From the NCBI RefSeq assembly GCF_004963255.1, contig NZ_SUGA01000003.1, positions 232,514-296,513 of the forward strand: a stretch of DNA of 64,000 bases, written 5' to 3'. Positions 33,533 through 41,887 of the stretch are shown piece after piece. A program made the translations under genes and the position numbers. Each line of letters opens with the position of its first letter. Position 1 is the stretch's first letter. A model generated the notes under the pieces. That model saw nothing but the letters and a program-made list of their open reading frames with translations, searched no databases and was not told the origin of the DNA. The stretch is from Mesorhizobium sp. Lineage in GTDB: Bacteria > Pseudomonadota > Alphaproteobacteria > Rhizobiales > Rhizobiaceae.

Positions 33533-33975
33533 TGGCGAAGGCGAAATCGAAAGCCGACGCATCTCAGGACGAGACGCCGGTCCTGCTTTCGGGCGGCAAT
33601 CCGCAGATCGCCAAGGGCCATGGTGACCCTCCCGTGCAGGCCTATATCGCGGCGATGCCGGGCTGGAAGAGCGAGGTCGGGCGCCGGCTCGACCAGCTCA
33701 TCGTGCAAGCCATTCCCAACGTGCAAAAGGCCGTCAAATGGAACTCTCCATTCTACGGCATGGAGGGCGAAGGCTGGTTTCTCGGCATCCATTGCTTCGC
33801 CAGATACATCAAGGTGGCGTTCTTCCGTGGTCTGTCGCTCAAGCCCGTGCCGCCCGTCGAATCCAAGAGCAGGGACACGCGCTATTTGCATATCCATGAG
33901 AACGATCGGCTCGACGAGGAGCAATTCGTCTCCTGGGTGAAACAGGCGAGCCGGCTGCCCGGCGAACGGATGTAA
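33532..33975 (+). CDS. DUF1801-domain protein
   Basis: 147 residues from the ATG at 33532, coupled to the preceding gene. After a Lys-rich N-terminus (MAKAKSKADASQDETPVLLS) comes the DUF1801/YdhG-like domain: VQAYIAAMPGWKSEVGRRLD, AVKWNSPFYGMEGEGWFLGI and KVAFFRGLSLKPVPPVESKS. YdhG-like proteins have an unknown role; the fold is frataxin-like and some members have been tied to iron. The next gene is a second member, suggesting an old duplication. Confidence 0.8.
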   Translation: MAKAKSKADASQDETPVLLSGGNPQIAKGHGDPPVQAYIAAMPGWKSEVGRRLDQLIVQAIPNVQKAVKWNSPFYGMEGEGWFLGIHCFARYIKVAFFRGLSLKPVPPVESKSRDTRYLHIHENDRLDEEQFVSWVKQASRLPGERM

Positions 33976-34053
33976 GCGCACGAAGGATCAAGCGCCGTCT
34001 CCCCGAAGGGCCACGGTGGCGATCTCATATCCAGCATCGAGGAGAAACCAGAC

Positions 34054-34452
34054 ATGCAAAAAGACGGCGAGCAGGACGGCAAGTCCGCATCCGATCTGAT
34101 CGACGGAAGGATCGAGGAACTCGGCGACTGGCGCGGCGAGATGCTTGCCCGGCTCCGCGCCCTGATCCGCCAGGCCGCGCCGGAAGCCGTCGAGACGTGG
34201 AAATGGCGCGGTGTGCCTGTCTGGGAGGATGCCGGCATCATCTGCACCGGCGAGACCTACAAGGCCGTCGTCAAGCTGACCTTCGCCAGGGGCGCGGCGC
34301 TGCCCGATCCCAAGAAGCTCTTCAACTCCAGCCTCGAAGGCAACACGAGGCGCGCCATCGATTTCAAGCAAGGCGACAGGGTCGACGAAGCTGCGTTGAC
34401 GGCGCTCGTCCGCGAAGCCGTGACCCTCAACAGATCGAAGGCCAAGCGGTGA
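34054..34452 (+). CDS. DUF1801-domain protein, second copy
   Basis: 132 residues with the same domain as the preceding gene: MLARLRALIRQAAPEAVETW, KWRGVPVWEDAGIICTGETY and VVKLTFARGAALPDPKKLFN. The two proteins are divergent in sequence, so the duplication is old or the genes were joined from separate sources. Starts after AGCATCGAGGAGAAACCAGAC. Function unknown. Confidence 0.8.
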   Translation: MQKDGEQDGKSASDLIDGRIEELGDWRGEMLARLRALIRQAAPEAVETWKWRGVPVWEDAGIICTGETYKAVVKLTFARGAALPDPKKLFNSSLEGNTRRAIDFKQGDRVDEAALTALVREAVTLNRSKAKR

Positions 34453-34753
34453 GAGACGACTGCGGTGTAACATTATCGGGTTGATGTTGCCGGCTTTTCT
34501 TCCGCGCCCCGGCAACGCGGATCGATACTATGCACCCAATATCGCCGTCACGCAGCGTAAGCGTCCTTCTGTAACTTAGCAATAATTCATGAAACAAATA
34601 CTGGGCAAATTCATCGGACGTTAAGCCGGGCGCGCTATCTGGATCGATGTCGCCAGCAACCGGGCGACATGCGGGGAAGAATATTGTCTCAACCGACGGA
34701 TGAGCCGGTCGGACAGACACCGGGGGAGCCAGAACGAGCTCCATGGGAATGGG
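34453..34753. other. Intergenic region before the GGDEF-EAL gene
   Basis: 301 bp with no supported gene. GTTGCCGG (34483-34490) and CCGGCAAC (34508-34515) form a hairpin that could end transcription from the DUF1801 gene. A second stem GTCGCC / GGCGAC lies near 34648-34668. The middle (about 34560-34610) is AT-richer and may hold the promoter. Confidence 0.4.
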
Positions 34754-37240
34754 ATGAAGCTCTCGTCGACCGATGCCGGTCCGCGCCTGATAGGGCTGGT
34801 CTGGCCCTTCGTCGCGGTAGTCCTGGTCCAGGCGCTGGTCGCAACCCTCAGCCTCCACACATTATCGGCCGTCCGCGCCTATGTCGGCGGCGAAAGCCAA
34901 TGGTCGAAAGGCCAGAAGCACGCCATCTACTTCCTGAACCTCTATGCCGATACCGGCCGGCAGGAATATTTCAACGAATATCGTCAAGCCATCGCCGTGC
35001 CGCTCGCCGATCGCGCCGCGCGGCTGGCGCTCGAACAGGCCGAGCCCGACACGAATGCGGCCCGGCTTGGCTTTCTCGGCGGCAACAACCACCCCGACGA
35101 TGTTGACGGCCTGGTCTGGCTGTTCCGGAATTTCCGCGGCGTCAGCTATCTCGACACCGCGATCCGCCACTGGACGGATGCCGACGAGATGATCCTCGCC
35201 ATCGAGGGACTTGGCGACGAGATGAATCGAAGGCTGGAAAAAGGGCCGGCAACGCTAGCCGAGATCAGCCTCTGGAAGGCGAAAATCCACCAGCTCGACC
35301 GCCGGATCGGGCCGCTGGCCAAAGCCTTTTCCGACAGCCTCGGCGAGGGATCGCGCTTCATCAAGATGGCGCTGACGGCGGCCAATCTCGCCACCGCCGC
35401 CTTGCTTATCCTGCTCGTCGTCTGGCGCACGCGCAAGCTGATGATACAGCGCCAGGCGTTTCAGAGCGCCCTCAACGCTGAGCGCGAGCGTGCCCAGATC
35501 ACGCTCGCCTCGATCGGCCAGGCCGTCATCAGCACCGATGCCGAGGGGCGGCTTGACTATATGAATGCCGGGGCGGAGCGGCTGCTTGCCTGCTCGCTGG
35601 CTGCAGCCAGGGGCAGGCCCATCGCCTCGTTGTTCCGGCTTGTCGACAAGGACAGCGGCGTCGAGGAGACCGATCTGATCGCGCGCCTGCTGGCAGGCGA
35701 GCCGCGCCGCTCCAATGTGCGCCCGCAACTCCTGGAGCGTCCCGACAGCTCGGTCGTGCCGGTGGCGCTGAATGGCGCGCCGCTGATCGTCTCAGGCCAG
35801 ATCCTCGGCTGTGTCCTGGCCCTGCACGACATGACGCGCGAGCAGGATTATATCGAGCGCCTGTCGTGGCAGGCATCGCATGATGCGCTGACCGGTCTCG
35901 TCAACCGCCGCGACTTCGAGAACCGGCTGGCGGGCGCGATCTCCGAAGCGCCGGAAAGGTCGCGCAGGCATGCGCTGATGTATCTCGACCTCGACCAGTT
36001 CAAGCTGGTCAACGACACATGCGGCCATGCCGCCGGCGACCAGCTGCTGCGCCAGATCTCGGTGCTGCTCGCCAACGAGCTGCCGCCCGGCGACATCCTG
36101 GCCAGGCTGGGCGGCGACGAGTTCGGCGTGCTGCTCTTCGATTGCGATGCCGACTGTGCCGCCGCAACCGCCGAACGGCTGCGCGCCACGGTCCAGGACC
36201 TGCATTTCTCCTGGGACGGACGTCCCTTCAACATCAGCGTCAGCATCGGCATGGTCGAAGTCGCCAATGTCGGCATGACGCTGGAGGAGGTGCTGCGCGC
36301 AGCCGACGTCGCCTGCTACATGGCGAAGGAAAAGGGCCGCAACCGCATCCATTTCCACAGCGAGGGCGACACCGCGCTGCGCGAGCGCTTCGGCGAGATG
36401 GCCTGGGTGCAGCGTCTGCACGCCGCGCTGGATCAGAACCGCTTCAGGCTGCATGCGCAAGAGATCGCGCCCCTGCGCGACGATATCCCGGAGCAGGGCG
36501 CGCATATCGAAATCCTGCTCAGGCTGACCGACGAGGACGGCAGCTTCGTCACGCCGCAGAGCTTCATCCCGGCGGCGGAGCGTTACGGATTGATGCCGGC
36601 GATCGACCGCTGGGTGGTGCGCAACACCTTCGCCACCTTGGCGGCCAGGCGCGCCGATCCGCACGCGACCCAGATATCCACCTGCGCGATCAATCTCTCC
36701 GGCGCCACCTTCGGCGACGAGACGTTCCTCGGCTTCATGCGCGAGCAGTTCGCCGCGCACGCCATCGTCCCCGAAACGATCTGTCTGGAGATCACCGAGA
36801 CCAGCGCCATTGCCAATCTTTCCGAAGCCATGCGCTTCATCGCCGATCTGCGCGGGCTTGGCTGCCGCTTCGCGCTCGACGATTTCGGCTCCGGCATGTC
36901 GTCCTTCGCCTATCTGAAGCATTTGCCGGTCGACTACCTCAAGATCGACGGCAGCTTCGTCAAGGACATGCTCGACGACCGCATCGACCGCGCGATGGTC
37001 GAGATGATCCATCACATCGGCAAGGTGACGGGAAAACGCACCATCGCCGAATTCGTCGAAAGCGAAGGCATCATCGACGCCTTGAAAGCGATCGGCGTCG
37101 ACTATGCGCAGGGCTATGCGATTGCGCGGCCCCAGCCATTCGACGCAACCACGGTGCTGCGCGGCAATCGCAGCGAGCGCGATGCAACGACGGATGGATG
37201 GGAGACTTTGGCGCGGACGCTGCGCCGCAAAGCGGGCTAA
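34754..37240 (+). CDS. Membrane GGDEF-EAL protein (cyclic di-GMP turnover)
   Basis: About 828 residues from the ATG at 34754 (an in-frame ATG at 34700 is possible). Two membrane spans frame a periplasmic sensor part, followed by a PAS domain (TLASIGQAVISTDAEGRLDY), a GGDEF domain with intact LGGDEFGVL (about residue 453), and an EAL domain. The EAL motif reads E-I-L (HIEILLRL), but other catalytic residues are kept: CAINLS, ICLEITETS, FALDDFGSGMSSF, YLKIDGSF, IAEFVE and QGYAIARPQP. It may therefore synthesise and break down cyclic di-GMP. In rhizobia such proteins influence motility and exopolysaccharide. Confidence 0.88.
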   Translation: MKLSSTDAGPRLIGLVWPFVAVVLVQALVATLSLHTLSAVRAYVGGESQWSKGQKHAIYFLNLYADTGRQEYFNEYRQAIAVPLADRAARLALEQAEPDTNAARLGFLGGNNHPDDVDGLVWLFRNFRGVSYLDTAIRHWTDADEMILAIEGLGDEMNRRLEKGPATLAEISLWKAKIHQLDRRIGPLAKAFSDSLGEGSRFIKMALTAANLATAALLILLVVWRTRKLMIQRQAFQSALNAERERAQITLASIGQAVISTDAEGRLDYMNAGAERLLACSLAAARGRPIASLFRLVDKDSGVEETDLIARLLAGEPRRSNVRPQLLERPDSSVVPVALNGAPLIVSGQILGCVLALHDMTREQDYIERLSWQASHDALTGLVNRRDFENRLAGAISEAPERSRRHALMYLDLDQFKLVNDTCGHAAGDQLLRQISVLLANELPPGDILARLGGDEFGVLLFDCDADCAAATAERLRATVQDLHFSWDGRPFNISVSIGMVEVANVGMTLEEVLRAADVACYMAKEKGRNRIHFHSEGDTALRERFGEMAWVQRLHAALDQNRFRLHAQEIAPLRDDIPEQGAHIEILLRLTDEDGSFVTPQSFIPAAERYGLMPAIDRWVVRNTFATLAARRADPHATQISTCAINLSGATFGDETFLGFMREQFAAHAIVPETICLEITETSAIANLSEAMRFIADLRGLGCRFALDDFGSGMSSFAYLKHLPVDYLKIDGSFVKDMLDDRIDRAMVEMIHHIGKVTGKRTIAEFVESEGIIDALKAIGVDYAQGYAIARPQPFDATTVLRGNRSERDATTDGWETLARTLRRKAG

Positions 37241-37241
37241 T

Positions 37242-37796
37242 CTAGGCGACAATTCCTCCGACCCGCCGTTCGAGCAGGATCGTCGGCTTCTCGTGATAGG
37301 TGGTCCGCAGAATCTCTGCATAGCCGTTCTTTTCGGCCACCTTTAGCGAAGCGCCGTTTTCCGGATCGATGATGCAGACGGTTCTCGCTTGTCCGAACGC
37401 CTCGTCGCTCCAGGCGACGAGCCGCCCGACAACCTCGCTCGCAAGCCCTCGGCCATGCGCCTCCGAGGCCAGGGCCCAGCCGGCTTCCGGCACGCCTTCG
37501 ATCGAAGGTTCGATCTCGCGCTTCAGATCATGGAAGCCGGCCTCACCGATGAAGCGCCCTGTCGCCTTGTCCTCGATCGCCCAGAAGCCGTAGCCGATCA
37601 GCGACCACAGGCCGGCATGGCGCAGGAAGCGCATCCAGCTTTCCTCGCGCGTGCGCGGCTTGCCGCCGATGAAACGGGTCACCGCAGGTTCTGCCCACAT
37701 GGCGGCATAGGTCTCGAAATCGCCCGGACGATGCGGCCGCAGGATGGTCCGCGCCGTCTCGAGGATCGGCACGCCAGCTTCCGTCTTGATGCTCAT
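37242..37796 (-). CDS. GNAT-family N-acetyltransferase (RimJ-like)
   Basis: 184 residues. The fold begins ETARTILRPHRPGDFETYAA and continues with FWAIEDKATGRFIGEAGFHD, GWALASEAHGRGLASEVVGR (acetyl-CoA binding motif A, Q/R-x-x-G-x-G/A-like) and IIDPENGASLKVAEKNGYAE. Acetylates an amine in a small molecule or a protein N-terminus using acetyl-CoA. Substrate unknown. Its stop lies directly after the end of the convergent GGDEF-EAL gene. Confidence 0.88.
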   Translation of the reverse strand: MSIKTEAGVPILETARTILRPHRPGDFETYAAMWAEPAVTRFIGGKPRTREESWMRFLRHAGLWSLIGYGFWAIEDKATGRFIGEAGFHDLKREIEPSIEGVPEAGWALASEAHGRGLASEVVGRLVAWSDEAFGQARTVCIIDPENGASLKVAEKNGYAEILRTTYHEKPTILLERRVGGIVA

Positions 37797-37810
37797 GGCA
37801 CTCCTCTCGT

Positions 37811-37956
37811 CTAAGGTGTGTTGAGATTCAGGTCAGGCCAAGCCGAAAACGGTGGATTCAGAACCGGAGCGGAGCGTACTTAAAGTACGTGAGCACCGGA
37901 CGCGCAGGAAGCCGCCGTTTGCAGGCCGGCCTCACCTGAATATCAACACGCCTTAG
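37811..37956. repeat. 117-bp palindromic repeat with self-complementary flanks (copy B)
   Basis: The core 37826-37941 starts ATTCAGGTCAGGCC and ends GGCCTCACCTGAAT, with centre GCGTACTTAAAGTACGTGAGC. It is the closest relative of copy A (14351-14489). Outer arms here are CTAAGGTGTGTTGA and TCAACACGCCTTAG, paired with one mismatch but unrelated to those of copy A. It occupies most of the 306-bp gap between the GNAT and DUF2214 genes. Confidence 0.8.
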
Positions 37957-38102
37957 CAAACCGACGTCCTCCGGCAAGGGCCAGGGTTGGCCGAGATCAT
38001 CCTCCAGTGCAACGGTTTCGCCGTCTGGGAATCTTGACCGATGATGCTACTCTTCGGACACGGTATCCAGCCGCGTCGCGGCCGCCAGGCGCAGGGAAGA
38101 AC

Positions 38103-38558
38103 ATGGACACCACCGACCTTGTATTGGCCATTCTCCATCACCTGCTGGTGTTCTCGCTGGCCGGCATTATCGGTGCCGAGTTCGTGCTGGTGCGCGGCAA
38201 TCTGGGTGCGGCGACGCTGAAGCGCCTTGCCGGCATCGACCGCCATTACGGCATCATCGCCGCGCTGATCATCATCGTCGGCATCTGCCGGGTGTTCTTC
38301 GGTCTGAAGGGTTGGGAGTTCTACGTTTACAATTGGGTGTTCTGGGCAAAGATGGCGGCCTTCGCCATCGTCGGCCTGCTGTCGATCGTGCCGACCATGC
38401 GCTTCCTCTCCTGGAACAGGCAGGCGAACGGCAATCCATCTTTCGCGGTGCCGGAGGCTGAGCTCGCTTCGGTGAAGAACTATGTCCGCGCCGAAGGCTT
38501 CATCTTCCTGCTCATCCCGGGTTTTGCCGCGGCCATGGCGCGCGGCTACGGCTACTGA
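38103..38558 (+). CDS. DUF2214-family membrane protein
   Basis: 151 residues with four hydrophobic spans: LVLAILHHLLVFSLAGIIGA, YGIIAALIIIVGICRVFFGL, FWAKMAAFAIVGLLSIVPTM and GFIFLLIPGFAAAMARGYGY. HHLLVF near the start, and Gly-rich spans with few charges, match DUF2214. Ribosome site CAGGGAAGAAC precedes the ATG. Function unknown. Confidence 0.75.
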   Translation: MDTTDLVLAILHHLLVFSLAGIIGAEFVLVRGNLGAATLKRLAGIDRHYGIIAALIIIVGICRVFFGLKGWEFYVYNWVFWAKMAAFAIVGLLSIVPTMRFLSWNRQANGNPSFAVPEAELASVKNYVRAEGFIFLLIPGFAAAMARGYGY

Positions 38559-38607
38559 GCAATTCCAGGAAAAGTGCGCAGCGGTTTTGCGTCCGGAGGC
38601 AAAGCAA
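38557..38607. repeat. Rhizobial repeat GAGCAATTCCAGGAAAAGTGCGCAGCGG
   Basis: Begins within the DUF2214 stop codon and shares GAGCAATTCCAGGAAAAGTGC with the half element at 4016-4049. The convergent nth gene ends just after it at 38611. Confidence 0.6.
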
Positions 38608-38610
38608 CCT

Positions 38611-39417
38611 CTAGGCCTCGGCCGCAAACGTCTCATCCAGCGGCGCGATCGGCACCAGCGGGGCGGGTATGTCGGTGGTCTTTTCCTTCGACTTGCAGAT
38701 ATCGGCGATGACGCAGGCCGGGCAATCGGGCTTGCGCGCCTTGCAGACATAGCGGCCATGCAGGATCAGCCAGTGATGCGCATGCCGCATGAACTCGGCC
38801 GGGATGACCTTGAGCAGCCCCTGCTCGACCTGTTCCGGCGTCTTGCCGGGGGCCAGCCCGATCCGGTTGCCGATACGGAAGATATGCGTGTCGACCGCCA
38901 TCGTGTGCTGGCCGAAGGCGACGTTGAGCACGACGTTGGCGGTCTTGCGCCCGACGCCCGGCAGCTTCACCAGCTCGTCGCGACCCTCCGGCACCTTGCC
39001 AGCATAATCGTCGATGAGCGCCTTCGACAGCGCGATCACGTTCTTGGCCTTGTTGCGCCACAGACCGATGGTGCGGATATAGTCGCCGACCTTGGCCTCG
39101 CCCAATGCCAGCATCCTGGCTGGCGTGTCCGCAGCCGCGAACAGCGCCTTCGTCGCCTTGTTGACGCCGGCGTCCGTCGCTTGCGCGGACAGCACCACCG
39201 CGACCAGTAGGGTGAAGGCGTTGACATAGTCGAGCTCGCCTTTCGGCTCAGGGCGCTGCACGGAAAAGCGCCTGAAGATCTCATGCACCTCGGCGGCACT
39301 GTAGAGCGACCGGGAAGCGGCTTTTCGCGACCGTGTACCAGTCACCCGGCCGCCGCCGGCAGCGGCGGGTTGAAGCTTTTTGACAGCGATGGATTTTTTG
39401 GACTTGGGAGGCGCCAT
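38611..39417 (-). CDS. nth: Endonuclease III (base-excision repair)
   Basis: 268 residues. The helix-hairpin-helix reads LVKLPGVGRKTANVVLNVAF with the catalytic Lys in GVGRKTA, and the catalytic Asp is in AVDTHIFRIGN. The [4Fe-4S] ligands follow as C-x6-C-x2-C-x5-C in VCKARKPDCPACVIADIC. It removes oxidised pyrimidines and nicks the abasic site. The N-terminus has about 40 extra basic residues (MAPPKSKKSIAVKKLQPAAA) compared with E. coli Nth, as in many rhizobia. Confidence 0.95.
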   Translation of the reverse strand: MAPPKSKKSIAVKKLQPAAAGGGRVTGTRSRKAASRSLYSAAEVHEIFRRFSVQRPEPKGELDYVNAFTLLVAVVLSAQATDAGVNKATKALFAAADTPARMLALGEAKVGDYIRTIGLWRNKAKNVIALSKALIDDYAGKVPEGRDELVKLPGVGRKTANVVLNVAFGQHTMAVDTHIFRIGNRIGLAPGKTPEQVEQGLLKVIPAEFMRHAHHWLILHGRYVCKARKPDCPACVIADICKSKEKTTDIPAPLVPIAPLDETFAAEA

Positions 39418-39440
39418 GTCCCTTCCTATAATATTCCCTC

Positions 39441-39935
39441 ATGAGCGACACAAACGCGTCATTCGAAGCCGACCAGCCATTTTTCCAGGCCCTGCTGACG
39501 CCACACCGCTCGCTCGGCCGCACCGGTTTCCTGATCCTGATGGGGGCGCTTGTCTTCGGCTGGGCGGTCACCGGCGCGTTCTTCCTGGCACATGGCGCCT
39601 GGCCCGTGTTCGGCTTCTTCGGCCTCGATGTGATCGCCGTCTATATCGCTTTCCGCGCCAACTATCGCGCCGCGCGCGCCCGCGAGGAAATCTCGGTGTC
39701 GCGCACCAGCCTCGACATCCGCAAGACAGCACCTTCCGGCCGCTCGGAGGCGCATCATTTCAACCCGTTCTGGACGCGGTTCTCGATCGCCCGCCACAGC
39801 GAGATCGGCATCACCAGGATGGCCGTCGAAGCGCAGGGCAAGAGCGTGGCGATCGGCGGCTTCCTCAATCCCGACGACCGCGAGAGCTTCGCCACCGCCT
39901 TTGCGCGCGCGCTGGCGACCGCCAAGACGCGCTGA
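39441..39935 (+). CDS. DUF2244-family membrane protein
   Basis: 164 residues. Two hydrophobic spans early on (GFLILMGALVFGWAVTGAFF and the following FGFFGLDVIAVYIAFR) and a C-terminal cytoplasmic part with FNPFWTRFSIARHSEIGITR and VAIGGFLNPDDRESFATAFA, which are typical of DUF2244. It is divergent from nth, with 23 bp between the two starts. Function unknown; the family is common in alphaproteobacteria. Confidence 0.8.
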   Translation: MSDTNASFEADQPFFQALLTPHRSLGRTGFLILMGALVFGWAVTGAFFLAHGAWPVFGFFGLDVIAVYIAFRANYRAARAREEISVSRTSLDIRKTAPSGRSEAHHFNPFWTRFSIARHSEIGITRMAVEAQGKSVAIGGFLNPDDRESFATAFARALATAKTR

Positions 39936-40024
39936 GCATGATCCCGAACCGAAGGTCCGCGTCAGCGAAAAGTGGACGCCGGTTTTTGCTTTCGCTGACC
40001 TGCGGTTCGGACAAGATCATGCTC
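39934..40024. repeat. Long rhizobial palindrome GAGCATGATC...GATCATGCTC
   Basis: A 91-bp element with outer arms GAGCATGATC and GATCATGCTC, next arms GAACCGAAGGTC / GACCTGCGGTTC, and inner GTCAGCGAAA / TTTCGCTGAC. It starts inside the DUF2244 stop codon and is a longer form of the element at 48025-48071. Very stable hairpin, potentially a terminator. Confidence 0.8.
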
Positions 40025-40246
40025 TGAGCAAAACAAGCAAATCAGAACCGGTAGCGCAGCAACCTGCCGACCTTGCGCATGGCGGGGATAAGCTTCCAAA
40101 GGCCGACGAACAAGCGCGCGGACCAGCCAAGTCGCGCCCCTTGCTGCGGCTTGTAGGATGGTCTGGGGTGCCGGCGTCGGGAAGGCAAGTTTCGGGTGGT
40201 TGCAAAGCTCTGGAAGACCGATATTCGCGGCCAAGGAGATATTGCC

Positions 40247-41152
40247 ATGAACGCGCAGATGACCATGAATACGCAGATGAAGCCGATCGCGATCCTTGAG
40301 AACGACATCACCCCGGAAGGCAGCGACTATGACGTCGTGCGCCGCGCCATCGAGAAGATCAGCCTCGATTATCGCGACCAGCCTTCGCTGGAGGTGCTGG
40401 CCGAGGAAGTCGGCGAGACGCCGACCGGCCTGCAGAAGCTGTTCACCCGCTGGGCCGGCCTGTCGCCGAAAGCCTTTCTGCAGGCGGTGACGCTCGACCA
40501 CGCGCGCAGGCTGCTCGATTCCGGCATGCCGCTGCTGGAGACCTCGTTTGAGCTCGGCATGTCCGGCCCAGGCCGGCTGCACGACCTCTTCGTCACCCAT
40601 GAGGCGATGTCACCCGGCGACTACAAGACGCGGGGCGCGGGCCTCACCATCCGCTACGGTTATCACATCTCGCCTTTCGGCATCGCGCTGATCATGGTCA
40701 CTGACCGCGGCCTCGCCGGCCTCGCCTTTTGCGATGCCGGCGGCGAGCGGGCTGCCTTCGCCGACATGTCCGGCCGCTGGCCGAACGCGACTTATGTCGA
40801 GGACATGTCGGCCACCCAGGCTTACGCCGCGCGGGTCTTCGACCCGACGAAGTGGCGCGCAGACCAGCCGCTGCGCGTGGTGATGATCGGCACCGATTTC
40901 CAGCTGCGCGTCTGGGAAGCCTTGCTGCGCATCCCGATGGGCAGGGCCTGCACCTATTCCTCGATCGCGGCTAGTATCGGCGCGCCAAGCGCCAGCCGGG
41001 CCGTCGGCGCGGCCGTGGGCGCCAACCCGATGTCCTTCGTGGTGCCCTGCCATCGGGCGCTGGGCAAGTCGGGCGCACTCACCGGTTACCACTGGGGTCT
41101 GACACGCAAACGCGCCATCCTCGGCTGGGAAGCGGGGCAAGTGGGTTCCTGA
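40247..41152 (+). CDS. AraC-type HTH fused to O6-alkylguanine-DNA alkyltransferase
   Basis: 301 residues from the ATG at 40247, after CCAAGGAGATATTGCC. The N-terminal half is an AraC-type helix-turn-helix (LEVLAEEVGETPTGLQKLFT, LLETSFELGMSGPGRLHDLF). The C-terminal half is a methyltransferase with the active-site PCHR motif (FVVPCHRALGKSGALTGYHW) and the helix RIPMGRACTYSSIAASIG. It resembles Ada but lacks the N-terminal zinc-cysteine phosphotriester sensor. It transfers alkyl groups from O6-alkylguanine to itself and may regulate repair genes, though the missing sensor leaves the trigger unclear. Confidence 0.88.
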   Translation: MNAQMTMNTQMKPIAILENDITPEGSDYDVVRRAIEKISLDYRDQPSLEVLAEEVGETPTGLQKLFTRWAGLSPKAFLQAVTLDHARRLLDSGMPLLETSFELGMSGPGRLHDLFVTHEAMSPGDYKTRGAGLTIRYGYHISPFGIALIMVTDRGLAGLAFCDAGGERAAFADMSGRWPNATYVEDMSATQAYAARVFDPTKWRADQPLRVVMIGTDFQLRVWEALLRIPMGRACTYSSIAASIGAPSASRAVGAAVGANPMSFVVPCHRALGKSGALTGYHWGLTRKRAILGWEAGQVGS

Positions 41153-41393
41153 AACAATCGATTTTTTGGCATACCATTGTGAAAAACCGCATATCGTAAT
41201 ATAAATCGATACAGCCTAAGTAAACTAATCGACATATTTGCAAAATACAACCGGTGACAACCTGCGTTGGTTATCGCCGGTTTTCCGTTAAGTTGCTTCC
41301 AGACATTATTTCACTTAACGCTAAATTAACCACGATAAAGGGAAGATGACCCGACGTTGGGCCGGCACCATCCGGTTCGAAGGAGGGGTCTCA
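41153..41393. promoter_or_regulatory. AT-rich gap with terminator hairpin upstream of the secreted-protein operon
   Basis: 241 bp, much richer in A and T than the neighbourhood. A hairpin at 41249-41284 (AACCGGTGACAACC / GGTTATCGCCGGTT, loop TGCGTT), followed by TT, can end the alkyltransferase transcript. The remaining AT-rich stretches (about 41161-41248 and 41300-41335) probably carry the promoter of the next operon. No gene is evident. Confidence 0.5.
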
Positions 41394-41864
41394 ATGAAAT
41401 TCGCTCGCGCCGCAATGGCAGCAGGCCTGTTGGCCGGCTGCGCCGGCCAGACGGCATCGGCCGCGACCGGAAACGTGCTCTTCAACGGCACGATCACCGC
41501 GACCTGCACCATCACGATCAACTCCAACGGCACGATGACCGTGAGCAGCAATCTTCAGTCGCTGAGCTCGCACAATGCCGGCGGATCGGCAGGCAGCGCC
41601 CAGGTCGATACAACGGGCGGCGTCTCGCTCAGCGTGGACCCGGTGACAACGACGACCGTGCCGGCATCGGACACGACGGCGACGACATGGACTCCGACCT
41701 TCGCCACGTCAGGCGCGCAGACGATTGCCGAAACCGGCACCGCGACCGCGCTGACGGTGCCGGGCACATCGACGGTGGCGGTCAATCTCGCCGGCACCAA
41801 AAGCGGCACGAACCGGTTCTCCGCCGGCAACTACCAGGCAACGGTGACGCTGCGCTGCGAATAG
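41394..41864 (+). CDS. Secreted pilin-like subunit 1
   Basis: 156 residues from the ATG at 41394 behind GAAGGAGGGGTCTCA. Signal peptide MKFARAAMAAGLLAGCAGQT; cleavage is possible after ASA, though LAGC also resembles a lipobox. The mature part is Thr/Ser/Gly-rich and beta-prone with CTITINSNGTMTVSSNLQ near the start and GNYQATVTLRCE at the end, so two Cys residues frame the domain as in pilin-like or spore-coat-U-type subunits. A similar protein is encoded at 42806-43288. Probably exported and folded with the neighbouring chaperone-like protein. Family assignment is tentative. Confidence 0.65.
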   Translation: MKFARAAMAAGLLAGCAGQTASAATGNVLFNGTITATCTITINSNGTMTVSSNLQSLSSHNAGGSAGSAQVDTTGGVSLSVDPVTTTTVPASDTTATTWTPTFATSGAQTIAETGTATALTVPGTSTVAVNLAGTKSGTNRFSAGNYQATVTLRCE

Positions 41865-41887
41865 TCCTTACGCGAAAGGAGCGGTCC

